Part shown: piece after piece, positions 14,406 to 21,769 of the stretch
Layout of the letters: each line of letters opens with the position of its first letter
How positions within the stretch are numbered: position 1 is the first letter of the stretch
Source of the DNA: a virus
Reading direction: 5' to 3' (one strand)
Virus record (IMG/VR): IMGVR_UViG_3300017963_000436
Coordinates: 1 to 40,732 of that record
Length of the DNA: 40,732 bases
Program-made: the position numbers and the translations under genes
Notes under the pieces: generated by a model
The model's input: only the letters and a program-made list of their open reading frames with translations
The model's database searches: none
Told to the model about the DNA's origin: nothing

Positions 14406-14897
14406 ATGATACCCGAAGCAATTGCAAAAGCTTTTAATGATCTCATGCACAAAATGTATGTGGAATCGTACATTTTCAAAGGCATTGCTGCCGCTTTTCG
14501 GAAAGCAGGTTACCCCGGATTTGCTGAATTCGCTAAACATGAAGGCCGTGAAAGGTGGATGTACGGCGGGAAAGTTCGAACTTGTTTGGAAAAGTTCGGG
14601 ATGCCTGTCGCTCTGGCCGCTATACCCGCAGCAAAAACGGACTATGCAAACCCGGCGGAAGCCTTGACCGCTATGTCGAATCAAGATTTCGCTATTTTGA
14701 AATCTATCAAAGCTGGCACGAAAGCCTCAGCGGATGCCGGGGAGCACTACTCCGCCAGTCTGATGAACGACTTCTACGGGAAAATGCTCCACGAATACAA
14801 TGAAGTTGCCGGAGTTTTGAAAAAAGTCCAGGGCGGCAAGGATCTTTCGAGCCTCGACGCCTGGCTTTATGAGCATTATAGCGAAGAAAAGGATTAA
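14406..14897 (+). CDS. Ferritin-like domain protein
   Basis: A 163-residue, mostly helical protein that aligns by eye with bacterial ferritins: an N-terminal helix (AIAKAFNDLMHKMYVESYIFKG), a second helix (GFAEFAKHEGRERWMY), a PAEALTAM loop, and a last helix (NDFYGKMLHEYNEVAGVLKKV). The usual ExxH iron-ligand pair appears as HEGRERWMY, so metal ligands are altered or incomplete. It may be an iron store, a Dps-like DNA protector or a non-catalytic relative. AAAGGAAAG precedes the ATG. Its stop overlaps the stop of the convergent RCC1 gene. It sits behind a terminator and a possible leader peptide. Confidence 0.7.
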   Translation: MIPEAIAKAFNDLMHKMYVESYIFKGIAAAFRKAGYPGFAEFAKHEGRERWMYGGKVRTCLEKFGMPVALAAIPAAKTDYANPAEALTAMSNQDFAILKSIKAGTKASADAGEHYSASLMNDFYGKMLHEYNEVAGVLKKVQGGKDLSSLDAWLYEHYSEEKD

Positions 14898-16468
14898 ATA
14901 GTGAGAATGGTCTCCAAGCTTGTTAGAGGCGAGTCTGTTGTGCCTGGATTCGCCTTTTGATAGTCGTTTTCCCCCCAAGCATAATATCGTCCAAAAACAT
15001 CCACTGCAAAGATAGTATTCTCGCCGCATTCTATTCGAGAGATGCCAGAGATTACAGGAGAGCTCGTGTCCAGCCAAGGATCGGTAGCGCTGTCGGGCCG
15101 ACATTGTTTGAGCACGTTGCTGCCGTAGCAGATCACGCCGCCATTTTTTAGTATGGCGGAAAACAACGACCCGCAGGCGACAGCAGACACGCCGGAAAAA
15201 AGTACACGCGTGACGTCGATATTCTCGGCGCCGTCTGTGCTGTCTTTGTCGCATGCCGGATTATTACCAAGCCCTACCACGTCCCCGTTTTCCTTCAGAA
15301 AAAGCGTGTGATTGGCGCCGATGCCGACGCTTTGGACGGATCCGGTGATTACGTTTGTCGTATCTATCCAAGGAGATGTTTCCGACGGGTCGATTTGTTT
15401 GCTGGCGTTATAGCCCCATCCGATCACGTCTCCGTTTGTTTTTATCCCGAAACCCACCCGATCACCCGCAAATATGGCCTTACATCCGCTTATTATCACA
15501 TTCGTCGGGTCTACCCAGGGGGTGGTAGCGCTTGCCGGGTTAGCCTGCCGCAGCGTATTTCGGCCCCACCCGATTACGTCTCCGTTACTTTTCAACGCCA
15601 TGGAATGGCCTCCGCCCGCTGCAATATCTATACAGCCGGTCGCTATCACGTTTGCCTCATCTATCCACGGGGACGTCAGGTCCGCCGGGTTTGCCTGTCC
15701 ATATTGATTCCAGCCAAACCCGTAAACATTGCCGGAAGCGTCCAGTAGCAAAGTGTGAAACAGACCCCGAGACACTTTGACATAGGGCCCGGCTAATATG
15801 ATGTTTGTGTCTGTCCATGGAGTCGAGGGTTCGCCCGGGTTGGTCTCCGAATCTGCGTTAAGCCCCCACCCGTGATAGGCCCCCTCCGAGTCCAAATAAG
15901 AAAATCCGAGCACACTATCAGAGAGACTCGCTATCTCTCCGGTAAACACGTCCCCGAAATTAAGCAATCCGGTGGAGTCATCCACGCCGCCGTAGACTGT
16001 CACAATATTTGATGTCGAAAGAGCTGTGATCAGAAAAGCTACCCCCACGCCCGCAGGGATGTCCCACGACAAAAAAGCGCTATGGTAGGCGGATCCCTCC
16101 GCTATTCCCAAAGATGTTGAAGTCTGCGGCGATAGCACCCCGATCGGGACGCCCATCCCAGCGGAATCGGCGAATAGGACGGGCGTGATCTCGCAAGTTC
16201 CCGCTGCTTCAGAGTGCGTGGCATGCGCAAAAATTTTTGAGGCCGCTGGCCCGAATTCTATAATATTTTCAGTCAAATCGGCGGGCAGGTTTGCCGCGCC
16301 AATGTCCAGGCTATCCACTGCAGACCTGGCGGATCTCACCGCCCCCATGGTGGCTATTGGATTGTAGATTCGGTTCACCTGGCCATATTGCTGCGGCGTG
16401 GCCGTTCCAATCGGGAACAGTGCGATATCTACCCCCGATAACGCCTCTTTTACTTTTATATCATCCAT
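14894..16468 (-). CDS. RCC1-repeat beta-propeller protein, probable tail/receptor protein
   Basis: A 524-residue protein. Residues 1-220 are a non-repetitive virion-type region (QYGQVNRIYNPIATMGAV, then beta-rich). Residues about 220-520 carry at least six RCC1-type blades of about 50 residues with GDVIGWGxN, AAGGGHSMALKSNG, GANHTLFLKENG and similar motifs. RCC1 propellers bind proteins or DNA in eukaryotes; in phage tails such domains probably act in receptor binding. It is the last gene of the late operon, 10 bases after the preceding tail gene. No signal peptide is present. Confidence 0.8.
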   Translation of the reverse strand: MDDIKVKEALSGVDIALFPIGTATPQQYGQVNRIYNPIATMGAVRSARSAVDSLDIGAANLPADLTENIIEFGPAASKIFAHATHSEAAGTCEITPVLFADSAGMGVPIGVLSPQTSTSLGIAEGSAYHSAFLSWDIPAGVGVAFLITALSTSNIVTVYGGVDDSTGLLNFGDVFTGEIASLSDSVLGFSYLDSEGAYHGWGLNADSETNPGEPSTPWTDTNIILAGPYVKVSRGLFHTLLLDASGNVYGFGWNQYGQANPADLTSPWIDEANVIATGCIDIAAGGGHSMALKSNGDVIGWGRNTLRQANPASATTPWVDPTNVIISGCKAIFAGDRVGFGIKTNGDVIGWGYNASKQIDPSETSPWIDTTNVITGSVQSVGIGANHTLFLKENGDVVGLGNNPACDKDSTDGAENIDVTRVLFSGVSAVACGSLFSAILKNGGVICYGSNVLKQCRPDSATDPWLDTSSPVISGISRIECGENTIFAVDVFGRYYAWGENDYQKANPGTTDSPLTSLETILTI

Positions 16469-16478
16469 TTTAAGTCCT

Positions 16479-17801
16479 TTACTCTACGGTGATCCAATCA
16501 TTGTTACCGAGGGAATCCTCGTCTGTACGTTTGTACCCATCTTTTACCATTAATATTTTATGAGTACCGGCAGGGACTTCCGGGATAGTCAGCTTTCCGA
16601 GTTCATCTGTCAGCCCTTTGAACTCATACGCTCCGCCATCGATACCGAGCGACACGCTGCCCCCCTCCACCGGTTCCTGTGTGTCTCTGTCGAGCCATGT
16701 CACCATAATGGCCGCAGGCGGGGCGTCTCCTATCACTTCGACGGGTAGAATCTGTTCCCGATCCTCACAGGCGGTAAACTTGATCGACAGCGGGAACTCC
16801 TCGCTGTACCACGTCGCTGGTACCGTGATCTCCCAGATAGTCGCCAGCGTTTTATAGCTGATGTCCACCGGCAGGCCGTTGCCTTTTGTCCCGAGGTCTT
16901 CGAATTTTTGCACGAAAACTTTTTTGGCGTTCGCCTCCCAGGCGGCAAAGGGCTCCATACTGTGAGCCCCTATGTCTTGTATAAGGGCGTTGCCAGCGGT
17001 GACCGGGAACTCGTCTATCGGGACAGAGATCAGCACGCCACCGGAGCTCAGATCTTTAATCGGATATCGTTTGTCGGGGCGGTCATCCCATATCGGGTGC
17101 AACACGTCGGCCCATCCCTCCACGAACGGCGCCCGCTCTTCGTGTGGCTCGATCAGGCTGACGAGCTTTTTCGCCGTATCCCCCGAAAAACTCGATACTG
17201 ACGTCGGGACCGGCCCGTATGTCCGGAATTTGACATTGTCCCCCGGTTTTATGGTGGCCGGCTCATCGATGGAAAATGAAAAATTGCTGCAGACGTTCCA
17301 CGGATCCTCTGGAGTGCTGACCGGGTACCTGACAGACAGGGAAGCGATTTGGCCGTCGTCATTTTTTCCGGTGATCAGAAACTCGGCGACATCCTCATCA
17401 ATAGTGAGCTCGACCAAGTCCGCAAAAGTAACCGTCTGGTAATTATAGAGGGCTGCCGGGGATTCCTGGGAGATGTCCAGGGAATCGCCGTCAAACGCCG
17501 GTTGTAAAACGGTATGCGGCGGCGTCCCGATCTGTTCTCCCTCGAGCTCATCCGGCCAGTTCGACACTGACTCCGAATCAGAGAAAACGTATGCCGCCTG
17601 ACCGGAACCCGGCACCGGATGCAGTGTAGCCGCTCGTCGTGTGGAGCCTTTACAGGACAGATAAAGCTGATAGGGGGAAGGTGAGAACACGTAAATCAAG
17701 ATCAGCTCTCCCGGGGTCGGTTCCTCCCCTTCGTGCAGCTCTATTCGTAGATAGGATGAATCCGCTTTTTCGGAAAAAGGTATTTCATGAAATTGTGTCA
17801 T
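16479..17801 (-). CDS. Tail-associated protein with CarboxypepD-like C-terminal domain
   Basis: A 440-residue beta-rich protein. The C-terminal 70 residues (TWLDRDTQEPVEGGSVSLG, TDELGKLTIPEVPAGTHKI) fit a carboxypeptidase-regulatory/PEGA-like Ig fold that is common in surface and virion proteins. The N-terminus (MTQFHEIPFSEKADSSYLRI) starts at 17801, overlapping the lysozyme stop as ATGA; a longer start 17 codons upstream inside lysozyme is unlikely. The middle is unrecognised. Its position between lysozyme and the RCC1 protein suggests a tail fibre or tip component. Confidence 0.7.
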   Translation of the reverse strand: MTQFHEIPFSEKADSSYLRIELHEGEEPTPGELILIYVFSPSPYQLYLSCKGSTRRAATLHPVPGSGQAAYVFSDSESVSNWPDELEGEQIGTPPHTVLQPAFDGDSLDISQESPAALYNYQTVTFADLVELTIDEDVAEFLITGKNDDGQIASLSVRYPVSTPEDPWNVCSNFSFSIDEPATIKPGDNVKFRTYGPVPTSVSSFSGDTAKKLVSLIEPHEERAPFVEGWADVLHPIWDDRPDKRYPIKDLSSGGVLISVPIDEFPVTAGNALIQDIGAHSMEPFAAWEANAKKVFVQKFEDLGTKGNGLPVDISYKTLATIWEITVPATWYSEEFPLSIKFTACEDREQILPVEVIGDAPPAAIMVTWLDRDTQEPVEGGSVSLGIDGGAYEFKGLTDELGKLTIPEVPAGTHKILMVKDGYKRTDEDSLGNNDWITVE

Positions 17802-18202
17802 CGCATCAGTCCAGAAATGTATACAGCCCGGCGCCCGACTTGTCGGGCCCACTTGGAAGCTATTGCTTCATCCGCTGCCCGGCTCCAGTCATTTTCTTTT
17901 ATCGCGTCGATCATCTTCTGAAACTGGCGGAATCCACAAGGCCCCAAATTGAAGCGCATATCCATTAAAGCGTGATGTCGATCGTCGGAAAATGAATCCC
18001 ATTCGGGAAAAAGCTTGCTTAAATCCCGGTAGCATTCATCAATGTCATTTTTTAGCAGGGTCATAATCTCGAGCCGTGAGAGGCCTTTATCCTCGAGATT
18101 CCGGCCGACGCCGATAGTCAGTTTCCCCGCGTTGCAGGTATAAGGGAATTGCCGTATCCCTTCGTGTCGTATAAGCTGGCCTATTAATCTATCGATATCC
18201 AT
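17798..18202 (-). CDS. Phage lysozyme, GH24 (T4-like)
   Basis: A 134-residue endolysin that cleaves peptidoglycan between MurNAc and GlcNAc. The triad follows the E-8-C/D-5-T pattern: HEG with Glu14, Cys23 in place of T4's Asp20, and Thr29 in LTIGVGRNL. A C-terminal ALMDMRFNLGPCGFRQF and EAIASKWARQVGRRA match the family. No signal peptide is seen, so it needs a holin. The ATG at 18202 gives the family's N-terminus; the gene begins one base after the upstream stop. Confidence 0.92.
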   Translation of the reverse strand: MDIDRLIGQLIRHEGIRQFPYTCNAGKLTIGVGRNLEDKGLSRLEIMTLLKNDIDECYRDLSKLFPEWDSFSDDRHHALMDMRFNLGPCGFRQFQKMIDAIKENDWSRAADEAIASKWARQVGRRAVYISGLMR

Positions 18203-18203
18203 A

Positions 18204-19415
18204 TCAATCCTCTTTCGGTTGGTAAATGGTGACTTCATAGCTTTTGTATGGGTCTGTCGGATTGAAGTTCCCTCCGTTGAGTATGCCCGTTTTGTCAATA
18301 TTCAGGCGGGCGCAGTACGCCTCCAGCATTTCCACAAGTTTAGCAGCTAGAGCGCTGTTTTCCGGCTGCTCTCTGGGGTCGCCCGAATACATACCAGCTC
18401 TAGCCGTGGCCCAGTCCACCCGCGGGCCGTTCGTCCTGTATGAGTAATACGGCGGGCAACATCGGTCGAAGTCATAATCCTTGAAAATCGACTGACCGAA
18501 ATCGATCTGCACCATATATAAATCTGTTTTTATGAAGCCCTGCTGCTCCCGCCGCTGCCCGTATTCCGGATGCGAAAAAGTGTAGAGCTCTCGTAAGGGC
18601 AAGGTGAATACCGGCTGTCTTTCTTGCTCCTCGGCGTTAAAATGAGCGTCAGGCATCGGCGGCGTGCCGTCCGGACAGGTCGGGCCGCATAGACCGTAAT
18701 CCCATTTGAAAGCGTGCCATAGATAATCTTTTTCTACGGAGGGCTGTTCCAGGGCGGCCAGGACCTCTTCCGGCGTGCTATCCGGATAAGTCGGATGTTC
18801 GATTCCCTCCACCCATATCCGTTTGTCGGTGTAAAAGGGATCGATATCTTGATAGGTGGTTTCGTATTCCGTCGTGATCTGCTCAAAGTCCTCATCTCCG
18901 GGAAGCAGCTCGGCGGGGATTATTTTTATAGTGTCGGTCGTGTAGGCCCGCACGCTTTTGTTTGCTGTCGTCTGGTTCCCCGGATAGTCGTAATCCTGCC
19001 GAACATCCGTCGTCAATACCTGGTATTGTTCCCAGATTGGATAGTTTTTACACATGCTGCCGGTGTACACGCTGCCGGTAAACTCCGGGTTCGGGTCGAC
19101 AACTTCCAGATCGGCAAGGATGCCGTTTAAGAGGGCCATGTCGCCGGCGTCGAACGGATCATAAAAATATAGGTCATGCTCGACGATATTCGAGCTCAGG
19201 TTCCAGAAAAACCACATGTACCCGAGCCTTACAGCGAGGATTTGATTCGCTCTCTCCGCCTGAAGGCAAAAGCGATCGTCGGGCCCCAGTGTCTCGGCAA
19301 AAAGCTTGAAATCTCGCCCGGTGGTCACGGGAGTTGGTTCCGGGCATTTTCCGGCGGCCAGGCACTCTTGATCGTCCGCGCACAGTCGGATCGCTGTCAG
19401 CTTGAATTCATCCAT
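18204..19415 (-). CDS. Unrecognised 403-aa protein behind a consensus promoter
   Basis: The ATG at 19415 gives a 403-residue acidic, Tyr/Pro-rich protein (DEFKLTAIRLC...). It has many Cys (QECLAAGKC, GLCGPTC, DRCCPPYY) and no signal or membrane segment. It is the first gene of the lysozyme/tail-tip operon and may be a virion or lysis-accessory protein. An alternative start 13 codons upstream would translate the promoter itself and is rejected. With the promoter so close, the mRNA would begin at or beside the ATG. Confidence 0.72.
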   Translation of the reverse strand: MDEFKLTAIRLCADDQECLAAGKCPEPTPVTTGRDFKLFAETLGPDDRFCLQAERANQILAVRLGYMWFFWNLSSNIVEHDLYFYDPFDAGDMALLNGILADLEVVDPNPEFTGSVYTGSMCKNYPIWEQYQVLTTDVRQDYDYPGNQTTANKSVRAYTTDTIKIIPAELLPGDEDFEQITTEYETTYQDIDPFYTDKRIWVEGIEHPTYPDSTPEEVLAALEQPSVEKDYLWHAFKWDYGLCGPTCPDGTPPMPDAHFNAEEQERQPVFTLPLRELYTFSHPEYGQRREQQGFIKTDLYMVQIDFGQSIFKDYDFDRCCPPYYSYRTNGPRVDWATARAGMYSGDPREQPENSALAAKLVEMLEAYCARLNIDKTGILNGGNFNPTDPYKSYEVTIYQPKED

Positions 19416-19421
19416 GTATCT

Positions 19422-19450
19422 ATTATATAGGGATTTTCTCCACCTGTCAA
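19422..19450 (-). promoter_or_regulatory. Perfect consensus sigma70 promoter, leaderless
   Basis: TTGACA (19445-19450), a 17-base spacer, then TATAAT (19422-19427). The ATG at 19415 begins seven bases after the -10 box, where transcription should start. Confidence 0.85.
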
Positions 19451-19456
19451 TCATGT

Positions 19457-19523
19457 CGGTTTTCGCCTGAAAGTGGTGAAAAGTGACTTTATTCGATTTT
19501 TATTGTTAAAAAGTCGATTTTTT
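19457..19523. repeat. 67-bp duplicated element, copy 1
   Basis: 64 of 67 bases match 40266-40332. It contains TTCGATTTTTATTG and TTAAAAAGTCGA, which form an imperfect inverted repeat, and a GGTGAAAAGTGAC core. It lies six bases upstream of the -35 box of the 19.4-kb promoter. It is probably an activator or repressor site shared by late promoters. Confidence 0.85.
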
Positions 19524-19644
19524 CGAACGGCTTAGGATGGCAGCCGATTCATTTTCGCCCCGATTATTCGGGCATAGAATGTGGATGCCCGACATACTCA
19601 AACCCAGGTGGCGGAGGACTCCACCGGCTACCGGTACGACTACC
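19524..19644. other. Short spacer, possible 3' extension of the 82-aa gene
   Basis: I see no independent gene. In the frame of the 82-residue gene, the TGA at 19645-19647 is followed by 26 open codons ending in TAA at 19564. These encode a Pro/aromatic-rich end (SPPPPGFEYVGHPHSMPE). Confidence 0.4.
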
Positions 19645-19893
19645 TCAACCCGGAATCTTAACGCGAGTCACGATCGCCCGGTAAACGCCGGGATTCTGGC
19701 CTACGACATGGTAGGCGCCTCCGTCAAACTGTAATTGCACGGAGGCGCCTACCTGGAGGCCTTCTCCCCTGACAACGGCGGAGGCCTCGCCCAGACCCAC
19801 GACGTACCTGCCGTCGACCTGCCGGGCTTGTACCTGCCCCGACAGGGTAGTCGGGCGGTCGTCTGTTTTAATGTAATTTGATAATCTATCCAT
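19645..19893 (-). CDS. Small beta-barrel tail protein (82 aa)
   Basis: A compact, beta-rich protein (LSGQVQARQVDGRYVVGLG, VQLQFDGGAYHVVG) with spaced Gly. It resembles OB-like or SH3-like small baseplate and tail-tip proteins, though no family is certain. It lies just downstream of its own promoter (19901-19929), again with almost no leader. A readthrough of the TGA stop would add a Pro-rich tail. Confidence 0.65.
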   Translation of the reverse strand: MDRLSNYIKTDDRPTTLSGQVQARQVDGRYVVGLGEASAVVRGEGLQVGASVQLQFDGGAYHVVGQNPGVYRAIVTRVKIPG

Positions 19894-19900
19894 ATGACAG

Positions 19901-19929
19901 ATGATACCGGAATTCTATCCGCCTGTCAA
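19901..19929 (-). promoter_or_regulatory. Sigma70 promoter, near-leaderless
   Basis: TTGACA (19924-19929), a 17-base spacer, then TATCAT (19901-19906). The ATG of the 82-residue gene at 19893 starts seven bases beyond. The spacer shares GG(T/C)GGA and AAT(C/T)CC with the 19.4-kb promoter. Confidence 0.78.
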
Positions 19930-20038
19930 TTATCATCAAGGAGGTTTCTTTGAACCTTTGGAAAAAGAAATATCCGTTGAGGATATGCAGAAGATTGTGG
20001 ACGCAAACATGAAGAAGAATTATCTGAAGATATTATGA
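19901..20038 (+). CDS. Possible plus-strand 45-aa peptide
   Basis: An ORF (MIPEFYPPVNYH, then EISVEDMQKIVDANMKKNY) opposite the promoter of the 82-residue gene. Its sequence looks protein-like, but no ribosome binding site precedes the ATG. The AAGGAGG at 19938-19944 is inside the ORF and better placed for a 20-codon TTG-started peptide in another frame. It is probably accidental. Confidence 0.2.
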   Translation: MIPEFYPPVNYHQGGFFEPLEKEISVEDMQKIVDANMKKNYLKIL

Positions 20039-21649
20039 AAATCCAAACCGAACGGCCTGCAGGGAGGCCTTGACCTGCGGGCCGTTAAAAGTGTAGCTTC
20101 CCGCTTCGATCAGATAGTTTCCGGCGGTGTCGTTTTCAGGATGCCCGAGATATACGACTGCCCCGTCCCACAGATCCGGGTGGTAATCCGCTTCGAAGCT
20201 GATTTCGTGCCGGGCATATCGGATCTTGTCGAGCTCCGCCGTTCCCCGGGCAACTGCCACAGCGACGGATGGGATCCGGGTTTCGGTGACGGCAGGCGCC
20301 GCCGGGTCGGACTCGTCAATAATCAGGTCAACGGATGTGTCAAGGCCCGTGAGCATGTCCAGGGCGAGAAGGAGACGCGCCACTTCATGCCCACGGGCCA
20401 CGAGCCGTTGAAACCTGGCCCGGTACTTCACCCGACCGACTGCCGGGATGTTCTCCGCTGTCAATTCCTTGCTGTATCTTTCCCAGGATAAAGCGCCGCC
20501 GTCGGCCCCTATCCATTCAAATCCTATCAAGTTTTCAATCGGTTTCCCGACAGTGACTGGCCCCTCTTGGAAAGTGATGTCTTCCTCGATCACGATCGAT
20601 TCGAAGCCTGCAGGGATCACCGTTCCATCGGATGTCCACGCCGAAAGGTCGGGTGGGTTGTCTGTTTCCCACCAGATTCGGGCGTGCACGTCGGATCCTA
20701 TCGGCAGCCCGGTTTCCTCGATGTCTGAATCAGGTTCGTTACCGAACGAATACCCGTAAACAAACACCCGGCCCTCTCCGGTCCCTGCTTTCCACTCCCC
20801 GGCGGGATTGCCTATGATCTCCCAGTTGTCCAGCCGGATGGCGGGAGTCGCCGCCGGCTGGACAACTGGCCGAACCGGCATTCGCTTTCGAACTCGAACA
20901 GCTCCGTCGGGATCGGATCGAACGACGCTGGCGGTTATCCCTGCCAGGTCTGCCAGGCCGTCGAACGGGTTTCCGGCGAATCCATACTCATCCGGAAGAA
21001 GGTAGTCGATTTCATTCCAGGCGCACCCGTCTATCAGGGCGGCGGCAACACTGCTCGCCAAGCCGGGCGTGACGGTCGTTTCGCCTTTGTCTTTCAGGGC
21101 GGATATTGACCGACCGGAATAGGATTGCTTTACCTGGTCGCCGCTGTCCCGCTCTATTACAAAACTGTAATTTTCAGAAAAGTCCCCAGATACGACGACA
21201 TCAAACAGGGCCCCTCGATAGATCATCCGCCGGAGATCTGCGGAGATGGAGGAAAAAGAGACCTCGTTATGAACCCGGTCCCCGGCAAATGCTATCGAAA
21301 GACCGTTTTCAATCAGGCCGGTGACATCGTCCCCATTTAAAAAATACCGATAGGTGTAGGCGGCTGGCTGCCAAGAAGTAAACCCGATCCGACATCTCCG
21401 GATTGTAGCGCCATCGAGAGGCACTGTCAAAAGGATTTCAGACTTTCGGGCGGTCGCTCCTGTCCACCAGGCGCCCCGCACGTTTGAGCGTCGGACGGCT
21501 GCCCCGGTAATCGCTGCCCGGATCTCGCTTGGCCGGGCAGTCGCAAGCCCGAACATGATTCGAGACTTTCGGATGGTAACGGCCCCGAAGGATACCCGAG
21601 AACGGCGGACGGTCAGACCGTCAAACTCTTCCGATAAGAAGAGTATCAT
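20033..21649 (-). CDS. Baseplate/tail-hub-like protein with N-terminal repeats
   Basis: A 538-residue protein of the distal tail region. Residues 10-90 contain about six short repeats built around A-T-x-R-(R/K)-(S/C)-x-(I/V) (LTVRRSRVSFG, VTIRKSRIMFG, AAVRRSNVRG, ATARKSEILL, ATIRRCRIGF). The remainder looks like a hub domain, with a fold-rich region (NGLSIAFAGDRVHNEVSF, SFVIERDSGDQVKQSYSGRS) and a C-terminal DLWDGAVVYLGHPEN. Similar proteins with a SGRS motif occur as phage tail proteins between the tape measure and fibres. Function inferred as tail-tip assembly. Confidence 0.65.
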   Translation of the reverse strand: MILFLSEEFDGLTVRRSRVSFGAVTIRKSRIMFGLATARPSEIRAAITGAAVRRSNVRGAWWTGATARKSEILLTVPLDGATIRRCRIGFTSWQPAAYTYRYFLNGDDVTGLIENGLSIAFAGDRVHNEVSFSSISADLRRMIYRGALFDVVVSGDFSENYSFVIERDSGDQVKQSYSGRSISALKDKGETTVTPGLASSVAAALIDGCAWNEIDYLLPDEYGFAGNPFDGLADLAGITASVVRSDPDGAVRVRKRMPVRPVVQPAATPAIRLDNWEIIGNPAGEWKAGTGEGRVFVYGYSFGNEPDSDIEETGLPIGSDVHARIWWETDNPPDLSAWTSDGTVIPAGFESIVIEEDITFQEGPVTVGKPIENLIGFEWIGADGGALSWERYSKELTAENIPAVGRVKYRARFQRLVARGHEVARLLLALDMLTGLDTSVDLIIDESDPAAPAVTETRIPSVAVAVARGTAELDKIRYARHEISFEADYHPDLWDGAVVYLGHPENDTAGNYLIEAGSYTFNGPQVKASLQAVRFGFS

Positions 21650-21650
21650 T

Positions 21651-21767
21651 TTATTTTTGGGCCTTCTTCAGGAAAACGCTATACAGACACTTATCGCAGT
21701 GGTACTCGGTACCATCTGGCCGCCTCACCGGGCGGAGTTCTCCTCCGCATTGTTTACAGGCTATCAT
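21651..21767 (-). CDS. Zinc-ribbon microprotein (38 aa)
   Basis: A 38-codon gene starting two bases after the upstream stop. The product has CKQCGGELR...YHCDKCLY, a CxxC-16-CxxC zinc ribbon with a basic tail. It ends one base before the hub-like gene's ATG. Small zinc ribbons embedded in tail operons are unusual. It could be a minor virion part or an assembly factor. Confidence 0.7.
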   Translation of the reverse strand: MIACKQCGGELRPVRRPDGTEYHCDKCLYSVFLKKAQK

Positions 21768-21769
21768 TT

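Noticed and set aside
19415-19454. Upstream ATG at 19454 for the 403-aa protein
   Set aside because: It would translate the -35 and -10 boxes and would lie upstream of the transcript start.
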